Assembly (NCBI GenBank): GCA_017439405.1
Contig: JAFSJF010000037.1
Coordinates: 62,001-126,000 of the forward strand
Length of the DNA stretch: 64,000 nt
Origin: Bacteroidales bacterium
GTDB lineage: Bacteria; Bacteroidota; Bacteroidia; Bacteroidales; F082
Reading direction: 5' to 3'
The notes beneath the pieces are model-generated. The model did no database searches, was not told the origin of the DNA, and saw nothing but the letters and a program-made list of their open reading frames with translations. Shown one piece after another: positions 1 to 9,192 of the stretch. How positions within the stretch are numbered: position 1 is the first letter of the stretch; each line of letters starts with the position of its first letter. The position numbers and the translations under genes were made by a program.

Positions 1-2
1 TG

Positions 3-860
3 GGTGTCGCCGTTGTCAATGAAGGCGTCTTGATTACGCCCGACCTCATCCACAACAGCAGGAACAAGGGAAAACTTGATATGGAGCGGGGAGTGAATTA
101 TGAGATGTCCTTCGATGCCGGACTTGTCAACAACTTCAGGCTAAGCAATGTAATCGACCTTCACTTGGACTTGAAATGGTCGGCACAACGCTGGAACATA
201 GACAGTTGGTTTAACGAGCCGGGCAACCAACAAGGCGGCTGGGTTTATCCCGACGGCACTTTGGCGCAAGGAAACGTGCCCAACGAAGCTGGACAGATGC
301 CCACCTTTTTCGGACGCAACCGATTGGACCAGAACTTTGCTGTCGGTCTGGGCGTGAGCTTCAATATCAACAGGATCTACGAACTGCCGAACAACTGCAA
401 CGAGGAAATGGAAGAATTCAAGAGAAAGCTGGCCGAATGCGAGGAGCAATTGGTGAACACGCCTGAACCTGTGATGGTTCACGACACGATAGTGAAGTTC
501 GTTAACGTGCAGACGGAAGACATCGTCAGTTATCCTTTCTCCATCTTCTTCAACCGCGATTCCTACCAACTCATGTCGAGGAGAGACCTTGTCAACCTGC
601 GTGAAATCGCCGAGGTGGCCAAGGCCAACGGCTACAAACTGCGCTTGAGAGGCTCGTGCGACAGCGCCACCGCAACGGCAGCCTATAACCAAACGCTTTC
701 AGAGAACCGTTGCCGCAAAATCATGATGGAACTGATGGAAATGGGTGTTCCCCAAGACCAAATCATCCTCGTCCCCAAGGGCGGCGTGAAGGAACTCGAC
801 CCGACGGAATACGACCGTCGCGTGTTGGTTGAGCTAATCAAGGAAGCCCCGAAGAACTAA
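3..860 (+). CDS. OmpA-family outer membrane protein, 5' end cut by window
   Basis: The reading frame is open to the left window edge, so the true start lies outside and the TTG at 30 is only the first in-window start. The first half has alternating polar and hydrophobic stretches suggesting beta-barrel strands (a strand ends near LGVSFNINRIYEL). It is followed by a short charged linker (EEMEEFKRKLAECEEQL). The last 110 residues form an OmpA-like peptidoglycan-binding domain. The segment GSCDS ... LSENRC retains the Asp and Arg that contact diaminopimelate in this fold. The protein is probably an outer-membrane barrel tethered non-covalently to peptidoglycan. It ends at a strong bidirectional terminator. 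Confidence 0.8.
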   Translation, partial: GVAVVNEGVLITPDLIHNSRNKGKLDMERGVNYEMSFDAGLVNNFRLSNVIDLHLDLKWSAQRWNIDSWFNEPGNQQGGWVYPDGTLAQGNVPNEAGQMPTFFGRNRLDQNFAVGLGVSFNINRIYELPNNCNEEMEEFKRKLAECEEQLVNTPEPVMVHDTIVKFVNVQTEDIVSYPFSIFFNRDSYQLMSRRDLVNLREIAEVAKANGYKLRLRGSCDSATATAAYNQTLSENRCRKIMMELMEMGVPQDQIILVPKGGVKELDPTEYDRRVLVELIKEAPKN

Positions 861-877
861 CCGTCCAAAACAACACC

Positions 878-913
878 AAAAAAGCCTGAGCGGAATCCCA
901 CTCAGGCTTTTTT
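878..913. terminator. Bidirectional intrinsic terminator
   Basis: GCCTGAG (884-890) pairs with CTCAGGC (901-907), flanked by A6 and T6, giving a 13-bp stem with a 10-nt loop. It serves both the OmpA-family gene (plus) and the convergent beta-barrel gene (minus). Confidence 0.9.
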
Positions 914-930
914 ATGGCCTTTCGTAAGGC

Positions 931-1629
931 TTAGTGCATGATGCCGACCTCGAGGCCGATGTAGTTCGCCTTCAGGTTGACCCCCGTTTCCTTCTTCTTC
1001 TGCTGCACGAACATGTTGGAGAACGAGTGGTGGAAAGCCAGTTGGCCGAAAACGCTGAAATAGTTGTTGAGCCGATAGGCAGCGCCCACGTTAAACTTGA
1101 GTGCAAACTGGAGCCTGCGGTAGTCGTCGGTGACATTCGTGAATTCATTGTCGTAGGAGGATTCGGTGCCGAGAAAGCCGTATTGGTCATCAGCCTTGTC
1201 GGAAAGGTTCAGGCCGAGGCCTGCGCCCGCACCCGCGAAGATGCTCACTGCATCGGCGACGTCGAAACTCATCTTGAGTTGCAAGGGTACTTCCAAGTAA
1301 GTGCCCGAAAACTTTCGCTCGACCATGATGTTGGTAGCTTCGACGAAATTTGGAACGATGCGATGGTCAGTGAACTGGTATTTCATGCTTAATACATTGA
1401 AATTCAGTCCCGTAGAAAAGGCAAAGTGTTCCGTGAAGTAACTGTCAACGAACACGCCTGCGCTGAATCCCATCCTCGAGCCGAGGCTTTTCCCGGCTTC
1501 TTCCGAGGGTGAGCTTGCCCAAGCTAGGTTAGGGCCTATCTTAAGGCCAAAGTTGAACGTTCTTTCTTGTGCGTTACCCGTCAGCGAGCAAAATGCTATC
1601 AAGCTGACAATCAATAATATCTTCTTCAT
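931..1629 (-). CDS. Outer membrane beta-barrel protein (PorT-like, OMP_b-brl_2)
   Basis: This 232-residue protein starts with a signal peptide (MKKILLIVSLIAFCSLTGNAQ). After it come amphipathic strands typical of the small porin-family or PorT-like barrels of Bacteroidota: FGLKIGPNLAW, then GFSAGVFVDSYFTEHFAFSTGL, then YLEVPLQLKMSF. The last strand ends NYIGLEVGIMH. A -7 promoter box lies 21 nt upstream of the start and a terminator follows the stop, so it looks monocistronic. The specific function is unknown. Confidence 0.8.
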   Translation of the reverse strand: MKKILLIVSLIAFCSLTGNAQERTFNFGLKIGPNLAWASSPSEEAGKSLGSRMGFSAGVFVDSYFTEHFAFSTGLNFNVLSMKYQFTDHRIVPNFVEATNIMVERKFSGTYLEVPLQLKMSFDVADAVSIFAGAGAGLGLNLSDKADDQYGFLGTESSYDNEFTNVTDDYRRLQFALKFNVGAAYRLNNYFSVFGQLAFHHSFSNMFVQQKKKETGVNLKANYIGLEVGIMH

Positions 1630-1649
1630 AATTTGATAAATTTGACCTA

Positions 1650-1657
1650 CAAAAGTA
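1650..1657 (-). promoter_or_regulatory. Bacteroidota -7 box for the beta-barrel gene at 931-1629
   Basis: The minus strand reads TACTTTTG, matching the TAnnTTTG consensus, 21 nt upstream of the start codon. It lies about 40 bp from a divergent plus-strand box at 1700. Confidence 0.6.
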
Positions 1658-1699
1658 ATTTATTTTGTTGATAATTCCAAACAATTCGAAAAACCTTCT

Positions 1700-1707
1700 T
1701 ACTTTTG
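1700..1707 (+). promoter_or_regulatory. Bacteroidota -7 box for the beta-barrel gene at 1744
   Basis: TACTTTTG matches TAnnTTTG. It lies 36 nt upstream of the ATG at 1744, which supports that ATG over the in-frame upstream TTG-type start at 1705, because that start would lie inside the promoter. Confidence 0.65.
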
Positions 1708-1743
1708 CCGTCAAATTACGAATCAAATACAAATCAAAGTCAA

Positions 1744-2478
1744 ATGAAAAAGTCATTTTTACTGTTCGCCGCAGTGCTCATGATGGGCAGTTCGGCGTTT
1801 GCCGGCGGAGGCTTGGACCTCGCCATCGGACCGAAAATCGGTTACCAGACAGCAAAGCTTTCCTATCAGAAAGCCGACATTAAGGCGGGGTTTGCCAACC
1901 ATTTCACGGCAGGCCTTTTTGGCCGCGTCACCTTCGGAAGGTTCTATGTCCAGCCCGAAGTGCTCTATTTCAAGACTACCAACATCTTCGACGTTGATGT
2001 TACGGGAACCGGAACCAACAACATGTTCAACATCCCCACGGGAGCCGATGTCAACCTCACCCTTAACCAAATGAACCTTCAAGTGCCCGTGATGGTTGGC
2101 ATCAACATTCTTGACCTTGATGTGGTCACCTTGCGTGCCCAGGTAGGCCCTACGGCCAATTTCGTCCTGAAATCCAAGACTTTGGTGGACTACTCCCTCT
2201 CTGCCACCAACACTGAAGGCATGGAAATCACGCAAGAAGGAAACTACGACACTGACGACAATGTGTTCGACACAAAAACAATCTCATGGGGCCTGCAAGC
2301 CGGCCTCGGCATCGATGTGCTGAAAAGAATCACCCTCGACATTAACTACAACTTTGGCATGAGCAAAATTTTCAAAAACCTGAACGATACGCAGTTAGGC
2401 GAGTATTTCGATTTCGGCAACATTGACGATACCAAGCAAAACCTGTTTATGGTGACGGTGGGTTACAAGCTTCTTTGA
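1744..2478 (+). CDS. Outer membrane beta-barrel protein (porin family)
   Basis: The ATG at 1744 was chosen because it begins a clean signal peptide (MKKSFLLFAAVLMMGSSAFAGG) and lies downstream of the promoter box. The 244-residue product has LDLAIGPKIGYQTAKL, RFYVQPEVLYFKT, LQVPVMVGINILD and a closing VTVGYKLL, the usual strand pattern of Bacteroidota OMP_b-brl_2 proteins. It is probably a small outer-membrane barrel with unknown cargo. It is monocistronic, between its own promoter and a very strong terminator. Confidence 0.8.
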   Translation: MKKSFLLFAAVLMMGSSAFAGGGLDLAIGPKIGYQTAKLSYQKADIKAGFANHFTAGLFGRVTFGRFYVQPEVLYFKTTNIFDVDVTGTGTNNMFNIPTGADVNLTLNQMNLQVPVMVGINILDLDVVTLRAQVGPTANFVLKSKTLVDYSLSATNTEGMEITQEGNYDTDDNVFDTKTISWGLQAGLGIDVLKRITLDINYNFGMSKIFKNLNDTQLGEYFDFGNIDDTKQNLFMVTVGYKLL

Positions 2479-2490
2479 CCACTGTTTTCA

Positions 2491-2536
2491 AAACCAAAAA
2501 GCGGTAAACTTGATCAAGTTTACCGCTTTTTGGTTT
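2491..2536. terminator. Perfect 46-bp palindrome, bidirectional terminator
   Basis: The two 23-nt arms are perfect reverse complements, centred on TTGATCAA. The GC part GCGGTAAACTTGA is flanked by AAACCAAAAA and TTTTTGGTTT. It ends exactly one base before the stop of frdB on the other strand, so it terminates both the barrel gene and the frd operon. Confidence 0.9.
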
Positions 2537-3298
2537 TCATTCGTTTCTCTTCCATGGTCGCGTGATTTTTCCGCCAAGGAAAAGACGGTTCAAGCGTGCA
2601 ATGTGCGAAACCGAGATTTTCTTAGGGCAAACCGCATGGCAGGCGTAGGTGTTGGTGCAGTTGCCGAAGCCGAGTTCGTCCATCTTGGCCACCATCGCCT
2701 GGGCACGACGTTTGGCCTCCACCTTGCCTTGAGGCAACAATGCCAGTTGCGACACCTTGGCCGCCACGAATAGCATCGCGCTGGCGTTCTTGCAGGCAGC
2801 CACGCAAGCCCCGCAGCCGATGCACGAGGCCGCATCCATCGCCATGTCAGCGTCTTCCTTCGGAATCGGGATGGCGTTGCCGTCGGGAACGCCGCCCGTA
2901 TGGCACGACACATAGCCGCCCGCCTGGATGATTTGGTCAAAAGCCGAGCGGTCAACCGTCAAGTCCTTGATGACGGGAAAGGCCTTGGCGCGGAAAGGCT
3001 CGACTACGATGGTCTCGCCGTCCCTGAAACGACGCATGTAGAGCTGACAGGTTGTCGTTCCCTCCCCTTTGCCGTGCGGTCGCCCGTTGATGAACAGGCT
3101 GCAAGCTCCGCAAATGCCCTCTCGACAGTCGTGGTCGAAATAAACAGGGTCTTCACCTATTAATACAAGGTGTTCGTTCAGCACGTCGAGCGTTTCGAGA
3201 AATGACATATCAGGTTGGATGTCAGTCACTTGATAATCAACAAAATGACCTTTTGCGGTTCGGTTGGCTTGTCGCCATATTTTTAAGGTGAAGTTCAT
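2537..3298 (-). CDS. frdB: Fumarate reductase/succinate dehydrogenase iron-sulfur subunit
   Basis: This 253-residue electron-transfer subunit carries the N-terminal 2Fe-2S ferredoxin site ([10 protein letters not shown], with a following cysteine in TTCQL). The C-terminal cysteine clusters are [13 protein letters not shown] and [10 protein letters not shown], together with NCTNTYAC, binding the 4Fe-4S and 3Fe-4S centres. It passes electrons between the FAD subunit and the membrane cytochrome b. It lies 3 nt after frdA in a tight frdC-frdA-frdB operon. In gut Bacteroidales this complex usually works as fumarate reductase in succinate/propionate fermentation; the direction here is inferred from family knowledge. 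Confidence 0.95.
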   Translation of the reverse strand: MNFTLKIWRQANRTAKGHFVDYQVTDIQPDMSFLETLDVLNEHLVLIGEDPVYFDHDCREGICGACSLFINGRPHGKGEGTTTCQLYMRRFRDGETIVVEPFRAKAFPVIKDLTVDRSAFDQIIQAGGYVSCHTGGVPDGNAIPIPKEDADMAMDAASCIGCGACVAACKNASAMLFVAAKVSQLALLPQGKVEAKRRAQAMVAKMDELGFGNCTNTYACHAVCPKKISVSHIARLNRLFLGGKITRPWKRNE

Positions 3299-3301
3299 AG
3301 C

Positions 3302-5239
3302 CTATTTGTAGTTTCTTTGTTTCGGTTCAACAAACTCAAAATCAAGCGTTTCCTTGTGCAATTCAGACGATTCGTTCTCGCCTTGCCATTCGTAGGCCGC
3401 CACGAAATTGAAATGCTCATCATCGCGAAGGGCCTCGCCGTCGGCAGTCTGGTGCTCGACGCGGAAATGCCCGCCACACGACTCTTCACGCTGCAAGGCA
3501 TCACGGGCCATCAGCTCGCCCAATTCCATGAAGTCGGAAACGCGCAAGGCTTTCTCCAATTCCACATTCACGCCAAAAGTATTGGGAATGAGCACGTTTT
3601 TGTGGAACTCTTGCTTCAACTCGGCAATCAGGTCAATGGCTTTCGTCAGGCCATCCTTCTCGCGTGCCATGCCGACGTATTCCCACATGACACGACCCAA
3701 GCGGCGGTGGAACGAATCGACGGTCTCCTTGCCTTTCACGGAAAGCAGCGCATAAATCTCATCCCTCACGTTGCGTTCAGCCGTATCAAATTCAGCACTC
3801 TCGATGCTGATACGCGGCTCGCGGATTTGGTCGGCGAGGTAGTTCTGCAAGGTGTAGGGCAGGATGAAATAGCCGTCGGCCAAGCCTTGCATGAGTGCCG
3901 AAGCACCGAGGCGGTTGGCGCCGTGGTCGCTGAAGTTGGCCTCGCCCGCCACGAACAAGCCTGGCACGTTGCTTTGCAGCTCGTAGTCCACCCAAAGGCC
4001 GCCCATCGTGTAGTGTACGGCAGGATAGATCATCATCGGGGTTTCGTAGGGGTTTTCCGCCACAATGTTTTGGTACATCTCAAATAGGTTGCCGTAGCGT
4101 GCCTCCACGACTTTTGCGCCAAGTCGGTTGATGGCTTCGGCGAAGTCGAGATAAACGGCTAAGCCTGCGTTGTTCACGCCGAAGCCCGCGTCGCAGCGTT
4201 CCTTGGCAGCACGTGAAGCCACGTCGCGCGGGACGAGGTTGCCGAAAGCGGGATAGCGGCGCTCGAGGTAGTAGTCGCGGTCGGTATCAGGGATGTCGAT
4301 AGGGCGCAGTTCGCCCTTGCGGATGCGTTCCACGTCTTCCTTCTTTTTCGGCACCCAAATGCGCCCGTCGTTGCGAAGGCTCTCGCTCATCAGCGTCAGC
4401 TTCGACTGGAAGTCGCCGTGAACGGGAATGCAAGTTGGGTGGATTTGGGTGAAGCACGGATTGGCGAAATAGGCACCTTTCTTGTAGCATCGCCACGCAG
4501 CAGAACCGTTGGATGCCATGGCGTTGGTGCTCAGGAAGAACACGTTGCCATAACCACCTGTGGCGAGTACCACCGCGTGGGCAGCATAGCGCTCGATGTC
4601 GCCGGTTTCGAGGTTGCGGACGATGATGCCTCGGGCTCGACCGTCAATCAATACGAGGTCGAGCATCTCGCGGCGAGTGAAGAGTTTCACCGTGCCGTTA
4701 TGGATTTCCTTGCTCAAGGCGCCGTAGGCACCGAGCAGCAGTTGCTGTCCCGTTTGGCCTTTGGCGTAGAACGTGCGCGACACCTGTGCGCCGCCGAAGC
4801 TGCGGTTGGCGAGCATTCCGGCGTAGTCGCGGGCAAAGGGCACGCCCTGCGCCACGCATTGGTCGATGATGTTGTTGCTGATTTCGGCGAGGCGATACAC
4901 GTTGGCTTCGCGGGCGCGGTAGTCGCCGCCCTTGATGGTGTCCTCAAACAGCCGCCTGACGCTGTCGCCGTCGTTTTGGTAGTTCTTGGCTGCATTGATG
5001 CCGCCTTGCGCTGCAATGCTGTGCGCCCGTCGCGGGCTGTCCTGGATGCAGAACACCTTCACGTTGAAGCCTTGTTCGCCGAGCGTGGCCGCTGCCGATG
5101 CGCCGGCCAAGCCCGTGCCTACCACGATGACGTCAAGTCGCCGCTTGTTGGCTGGGTTGATGAGGCGTTGCGTGTCTTTATAGTTTGTCCATTTCTCAGA
5201 AATAGGACCTTGCGGAATCTTGGATTGCAATGTTTCCAT
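3302..5239 (-). CDS. frdA: Fumarate reductase/succinate dehydrogenase flavoprotein subunit
   Basis: This 645-residue catalytic subunit has the FAD-binding Rossmann start [18 protein letters not shown] (about residues 37-54). [20 protein letters not shown] follows, in which the His is the covalent FAD attachment site of the family. Active-site and dinucleotide segments are [21 protein letters not shown] and [19 protein letters not shown]. The length and the KNYQNDGDS signature fit the Bacteroidota/epsilonproteobacterial type. It catalyses fumarate-succinate interconversion at the cytoplasmic face of the inner membrane. It is separated by 1 nt from frdC and 3 nt from frdB, so the three genes are surely co-transcribed. 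Confidence 0.96.
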   Translation of the reverse strand: METLQSKIPQGPISEKWTNYKDTQRLINPANKRRLDVIVVGTGLAGASAAATLGEQGFNVKVFCIQDSPRRAHSIAAQGGINAAKNYQNDGDSVRRLFEDTIKGGDYRAREANVYRLAEISNNIIDQCVAQGVPFARDYAGMLANRSFGGAQVSRTFYAKGQTGQQLLLGAYGALSKEIHNGTVKLFTRREMLDLVLIDGRARGIIVRNLETGDIERYAAHAVVLATGGYGNVFFLSTNAMASNGSAAWRCYKKGAYFANPCFTQIHPTCIPVHGDFQSKLTLMSESLRNDGRIWVPKKKEDVERIRKGELRPIDIPDTDRDYYLERRYPAFGNLVPRDVASRAAKERCDAGFGVNNAGLAVYLDFAEAINRLGAKVVEARYGNLFEMYQNIVAENPYETPMMIYPAVHYTMGGLWVDYELQSNVPGLFVAGEANFSDHGANRLGASALMQGLADGYFILPYTLQNYLADQIREPRISIESAEFDTAERNVRDEIYALLSVKGKETVDSFHRRLGRVMWEYVGMAREKDGLTKAIDLIAELKQEFHKNVLIPNTFGVNVELEKALRVSDFMELGELMARDALQREESCGGHFRVEHQTADGEALRDDEHFNFVAAYEWQGENESSELHKETLDFEFVEPKQRNYK

Positions 5240-5240
5240 A

Positions 5241-5906
5241 TCACAAACGGGGATAAATCAACCAATAATAAATGACGACGGAGGCGAACAGCAACACGAT
5301 GAAGGTGGCCACCACATAGGCAATCACTTGCCCGCGCCGCTGCCAACGCTCGTTGTTCCAGCCCATCGATTGGAACATGCTCCACACGCCATGCGAGAGG
5401 TGGAACCAAATCGCAACAAGCCAAAGCAAGTACATGATACTGAGGTAGTTGTTCGAGAAAAGGAAGCGAATCTGTTCCATGCCGTTCACAGGTTCGCGGC
5501 CCATGAGTTCGGCGAATTGCATTTTGTACCAAAAGTCGTAGAGATGCCATGCAAGTCCGAACAGGATGAACAAGCCGAAGGCCAGCATGTTCTGCGACGA
5601 CCATTCGACGCCTTTTGGACGTTCCTTGCGCCGATAGCGCACGCGACCGCGAGCCAAGAGGTTTTCCGCCGTGAGGATGATGCCACAAAGAACATGAATG
5701 CCCATCAAAGCGGCCAGACCTATTGTCCCGACCACGGCATACCAATTGGCGCCCAAGAAGTTGCAAATGGCATCGTAGCCTTCAGGCGAGAGGATGGAGA
5801 CGAAGTTCATCAGGCCGTGAAACAGCAGGAAGAGCACAAAGCCCGCTCCCGAAACGGCCATGATGACCTTGCCCGTGATGGAAGAAAAGAATAACTTGGT
5901 TTTCAT
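5241..5906 (-). CDS. frdC: Fumarate reductase/succinate dehydrogenase cytochrome b subunit (b558 family)
   Basis: This 221-residue integral membrane protein has about five hydrophobic helices (first [26 protein letters not shown], last [23 protein letters not shown]). Histidines within or next to helices ([31 protein letters not shown]) are candidate ligands of two b hemes. The b558-type single anchor subunit is the standard partner of this FrdAB type and exchanges electrons with menaquinone. It is the first gene of the operon, 22 nt downstream of a -7 promoter box. Confidence 0.93.
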   Translation of the reverse strand: MKTKLFFSSITGKVIMAVSGAGFVLFLLFHGLMNFVSILSPEGYDAICNFLGANWYAVVGTIGLAALMGIHVLCGIILTAENLLARGRVRYRRKERPKGVEWSSQNMLAFGLFILFGLAWHLYDFWYKMQFAELMGREPVNGMEQIRFLFSNNYLSIMYLLWLVAIWFHLSHGVWSMFQSMGWNNERWQRRGQVIAYVVATFIVLLFASVVIYYWLIYPRL

Positions 5907-5928
5907 AAAGACCTATTCTAATTCGCCG

Positions 5929-5936
5929 CAAAGGTA
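5929..5936 (-). promoter_or_regulatory. -7 box of the frdCAB operon
   Basis: The minus strand reads TACCTTTG, a perfect TAnnTTTG match, about 22 nt upstream of the frdC start. Confidence 0.65.
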
Positions 5937-5954
5937 GGAAATTAGATTTGATTT

Positions 5955-5983
5955 TTTGCATTGGAAAATAATAACTACTTTTG
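5955..5983 (+). promoter_or_regulatory. Promoter of the aminopeptidase P gene (TTTG-N17-TACTTTTG)
   Basis: A TTTG at 5955-5958 is followed after 17 nt by TACTTTTG at 5976-5983. This resembles the Bacteroidota -33/-7 promoter pair and leaves a 5' UTR of about 20 nt before the ATG at 6010. Confidence 0.6.
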
Positions 5984-6009
5984 CAAGTTTGAATTAGCAA
6001 AGCAAAACC

Positions 6010-7314
6010 ATGAACACCTCCATTCCCAACCGGCTTTTCGTCCGAAACCGAACCAATCTTGCGGCGCAAATGCCGCCCAAATCCGTGGCCGTCTTCACCG
6101 CCAACGAACCTATGCCTCGCAACGGCGACGAGTTTTATCCTTTCCACCAACAGTCTGATTTCTTTTACCTTACGGGCATCAACGAAGAAAACGCCTTCCT
6201 CATCATCGCTCCCGACTATCCCGACGAGACGATGCGCGAAGTGCTTTTCATCGAGCCTTACGACGAGGTGAAAGCCACTTGGCAAGGCGAGATGCTCGAC
6301 GCGAAGCAAGCCACCGAACTTTCGGGCGTCATGACCGTGAAAGGGAGCGACGCCTTCTGGAGCTTCGTGAACGACATCGCCCTCTCAGGCTATGCCAACA
6401 CGATTTTCCTGAACACCTACGAATACCCGAAATACGAGTGTGCCGTCGAGACCATCCAACAGCGTTTCGTGAAGCAAGTGAAGGAACGCTACCCGATGCA
6501 CAACTACGGACGCACCGCCCCGATTCTCAACAATTTGAGGATGGTGAAATCGGAGGAGGAGATTGCCATCACGCGACAGGCTTGCGACATCACAGCAAAG
6601 GCGTTTCGCCGCTGCTTGCAGACCGTGAGGCCCGGAATGTACGAATATCAAGTGCAGGCCGAAATCGAGTATATCTTCAAGCAAAACAACGCTTCAGGCC
6701 ACGCCTACGCGCCCATCATCGCGGGTGGGAAGAACGCCTGCTGCCTGCATTACTCCAAAAACCAAAGCCTCTTGCGCGACGGCGACCTGCTGCTTTTCGA
6801 CATCGGCTGCGAACTGAATAACTATTCCTCCGACCTCAGCCGCACCATTCCCATCAACGGGAAATTCACCGAAAGGCAACGCGATTGCTACAACGCCGTG
6901 CGGCGCGTGATGAAGGAAATCACCAAACTCTACCGACCCGGCGGCACCATCAACGAAATCAACGAGGCCACGCGCCGCCTGATGGAGCCGGAGATGGTCA
7001 AATTGGGCCTGTTCACCGCCGAGGAGCTGAGAAACCAAGACCCCGACAAGCCGCTTTACAAGAAATACCTAATGCACGGCATGTCGCACCACATCGGCTT
7101 GGATGTTCACGACAGCATCGACAAGTTCAAGCCCTTCGCACCCGGAATGATACTCAGCTGCGAGCCAGGGATTTACATCCGCGAGGAAGGCATCGGCATC
7201 CGCATCGAGAACGACCTTTTGGTCACCGAGGGCGAGCCCATCAACTTGTTTGAGGGACTGCCGACGGAAATCGAGGAGATTGAAGAGGCAATGCTGAAAA
7301 AATTCACTAAATAA
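6010..7314 (+). CDS. pepP: Xaa-Pro aminopeptidase (M24B, aminopeptidase P)
   Basis: This 434-residue metallopeptidase has an N-terminal AMP_N-like domain (residues 1-130, with FHQQSDFFYLTGINEENAF) and a pita-bread M24 catalytic domain. The five dinuclear-metal ligands are visible: Asp in LLLFDIGCELNNYSSDLSR (two), His in HGMSHHIGLDVHD, Glu in LSCEPGIYI and Glu in GIRIENDLLV. It removes N-terminal residues preceding proline. No signal peptide is present, so it is cytoplasmic. A second M24B gene lies 400 nt downstream but diverges strongly, so the pair is an old duplication or two subfamilies. Confidence 0.92.
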   Translation: MNTSIPNRLFVRNRTNLAAQMPPKSVAVFTANEPMPRNGDEFYPFHQQSDFFYLTGINEENAFLIIAPDYPDETMREVLFIEPYDEVKATWQGEMLDAKQATELSGVMTVKGSDAFWSFVNDIALSGYANTIFLNTYEYPKYECAVETIQQRFVKQVKERYPMHNYGRTAPILNNLRMVKSEEEIAITRQACDITAKAFRRCLQTVRPGMYEYQVQAEIEYIFKQNNASGHAYAPIIAGGKNACCLHYSKNQSLLRDGDLLLFDIGCELNNYSSDLSRTIPINGKFTERQRDCYNAVRRVMKEITKLYRPGGTINEINEATRRLMEPEMVKLGLFTAEELRNQDPDKPLYKKYLMHGMSHHIGLDVHDSIDKFKPFAPGMILSCEPGIYIREEGIGIRIENDLLVTEGEPINLFEGLPTEIEEIEEAMLKKFTK

Positions 7315-7335
7315 GTGAATTATTGAAAAAAATCG

Positions 7336-7343
7336 TATATTTG
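7336..7343 (+). promoter_or_regulatory. -7 box before the HigA-like gene
   Basis: TATATTTG matches TAnnTTTG, 25 nt upstream of the ATG at 7369. No well-spaced -33 TTG was found. It suggests that the HigA-like gene has its own transcript although the preceding stop is only 54 nt away. Confidence 0.5.
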
Positions 7344-7368
7344 CACATTACGCTTAGGAGATAACGAT

Positions 7369-7674
7369 ATGAATACCAAACGAATACCGACTCACCCTGG
7401 GGATGTAATCAAAGAGGAATTGGAATACAGAGGCATCTCGCAGAAAAAGTTCTCGGAACTGACGGGGGTTTCTTACACCATGCTCAACGAAATCTTGAAC
7501 GGCAAACGACCCGTTACAAGCGACTTTGCCCTGATTGTGGAAGCCGCCATTGGCATCAGTCCACAACTATTAATCAACATGCAGGCTCGATACAATATGG
7601 CTGTGGCCATGAACCAAACCTCGTTCATGACCCGCCTTGACCATATCAGAAGGGCTTGTGCCGCCGTGTTTTAA
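7369..7674 (+). CDS. HigA-family XRE antitoxin/transcriptional regulator, orphan
   Basis: This 101-residue protein begins with the HigA-type signature IPTHPGDVIKEELEYRGIS. A helix-turn-helix of the XRE/HTH_3 class follows (SQKKFSELTGVSYTMLNEILNGKRPVT). HigA antitoxins repress their own operon and neutralise a RelE-like HigB ribonuclease encoded just upstream. Here only 54 nt separate it from pepP and no HigB-like frame is present on either side. It may be a solitary regulator, a relic of a lost module, or a protector against a toxin encoded elsewhere. Confidence 0.85.
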   Translation: MNTKRIPTHPGDVIKEELEYRGISQKKFSELTGVSYTMLNEILNGKRPVTSDFALIVEAAIGISPQLLINMQARYNMAVAMNQTSFMTRLDHIRRACAAVF

Positions 7675-7714
7675 CCGTGAAAATCGTATAAACAACAAAC
7701 AAATCAACAACAAT

Positions 7715-9136
7715 ATGTTCGCAAAAGACGTTTACAGTGGCCGCCGCGCCACATTGAAAAAGATGATCTCGAAGGGCATCGCCTTCTTCCCGGCCAACAA
7801 CGAAGCGCCCTTCAACTACCCTGACAACACCTACATCTACCGTCAGGACAGCAACTTTTCCTATTATTTCGGCCTCAACCACCCCGACTTGGTCGGTGTC
7901 ATCGACTTTGAGACGGGCGAGGAAATCCTCTTCGGCGTGGATGTGACCATCGACGACGTGATTTGGTGCGGTCCGCTGCCCTCATTGAAGGAACAAGGCG
8001 ACCAAATCGGCATCACCGACTGCCGCGACTTCAACAAGTTCGGCGAATACATCCAACAGGCCATCGCCAAAGGCCGCCAAGTTCACATCCTGCCCACCTA
8101 TCGCGGCGACACCAAAATCCAATGCTCCGAGTGGCTCGGTTGCCATATCAATAAGGTGCAGGAATATGTCAGCCTCGAACTCATCAAGGCCGTCATCTCG
8201 ATGCGCGAAATCAAGAGCGAACTCGAAATCAGCGAGATGGAACGCGCCGCCAACACCGCCTACTACATGCACACCACAGCCATGAAGATGTGCAAGCCCG
8301 GAATGATCGAACAAGAGATTGCCGGCGTGGTGGAAGGCCTTTCGCTGTCGGGTGGCGGCCCCGTGTCGTTCCCCGTCATCCTTAGCGTCGATGGGCAAAC
8401 GTTGCACAACCACGGCCACCGCAACGTGCTGAAGGAGGGCCGCATGATGGTGTGCGACGCCGGTGCCGAGACGGAGAACTACTACGCCTCCGACTTCACC
8501 CGCACCACGCCCGTGGGTGGCAAGTTCAACACGCGGCAACGGGAAATCTATGAGATCGTGCTGGCAGCCAACCAAGCTGTGGCCGAACAAACGCGCCCTT
8601 ACATGCCTTACATGGTGATGCACACCCTCGCCTGCCGCACCTTGATTGAAGGACTGAAAGGCGTCGGTTTGATGAAAGGCGACACTGAAGAAGCCCTGAT
8701 GAACGGTGCCCACTGGCTCTTCATGCCTCACGGCCTCGGCCACATGCTCGGCATGGACGTTCACGACATGGAAGGCCTCGGCGAGACCTATGTCGGCTAC
8801 GACGACATCACGCCGCGCTCCAAGAAATTAGGCTTCAGCGGCTTGCGCTGCGGCAAGACCCTCAAACCAGGCTTCGTGGTCACCGACGAGCCGGGCATCT
8901 ATTTCATCCCGACGCTCATCGACATGTGGAAGGCCGAAGGCAAATTCAAGGAGTTCATCAACTATGACAAGTTGGAGACTTACAAGGACTTTGGCGGCAT
9001 CCGCATCGAAGACGACCTGCTCATCACCGCAGACGGCAACCGCATCCTCGGAAGGCCGATTCCTAAAACTGTTTCGGAGGTCGAGGAGATTTGCGCCCAA
9101 GGCCGTGAGTGGATTAAGATGACGGCGATGTATTGA
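7715..9136 (+). CDS. Aminopeptidase P family protein (M24B), second paralogue
   Basis: The ATG at 7715 (MFAKDVYSGRRATLKKMI) was preferred over the frame's earlier start at 7637, which lies inside the HigA-like gene. The 473-residue product has an AMP_N-type N-terminus (DNTYIYRQDSNFSYYFGLNHPDLVGVIDF) and the M24 metal ligands: Asp in MMVCDAGAETENYYASDFTR (two), His in FMPHGLGHMLGMDVHD, Glu in VTDEPGIYF and Glu in GGIRIEDDLLI. It has a Bacteroidales-type insertion before the last ligand (GKTLKPGFVVTDEPGIYFIPTLIDMWK). It is predicted to be a cytoplasmic prolyl aminopeptidase or prolidase-like enzyme. Confidence 0.9.
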   Translation: MFAKDVYSGRRATLKKMISKGIAFFPANNEAPFNYPDNTYIYRQDSNFSYYFGLNHPDLVGVIDFETGEEILFGVDVTIDDVIWCGPLPSLKEQGDQIGITDCRDFNKFGEYIQQAIAKGRQVHILPTYRGDTKIQCSEWLGCHINKVQEYVSLELIKAVISMREIKSELEISEMERAANTAYYMHTTAMKMCKPGMIEQEIAGVVEGLSLSGGGPVSFPVILSVDGQTLHNHGHRNVLKEGRMMVCDAGAETENYYASDFTRTTPVGGKFNTRQREIYEIVLAANQAVAEQTRPYMPYMVMHTLACRTLIEGLKGVGLMKGDTEEALMNGAHWLFMPHGLGHMLGMDVHDMEGLGETYVGYDDITPRSKKLGFSGLRCGKTLKPGFVVTDEPGIYFIPTLIDMWKAEGKFKEFINYDKLETYKDFGGIRIEDDLLITADGNRILGRPIPKTVSEVEEICAQGREWIKMTAMY

Positions 9137-9166
9137 TTTTTTGTTCTGAGGATATATTATTTTGCA

Positions 9167-9174
9167 TATTTTTG
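9167..9174 (+). promoter_or_regulatory. -7 box before the first PPAD-like gene
   Basis: TATTTTTG matches TAnnTTTG, 18 nt upstream of the ATG at 9193. It supports that ATG over the frame's earlier start at 9133. Confidence 0.6.
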
Positions 9175-9192
9175 CCGCAAATTTCCAAATCG

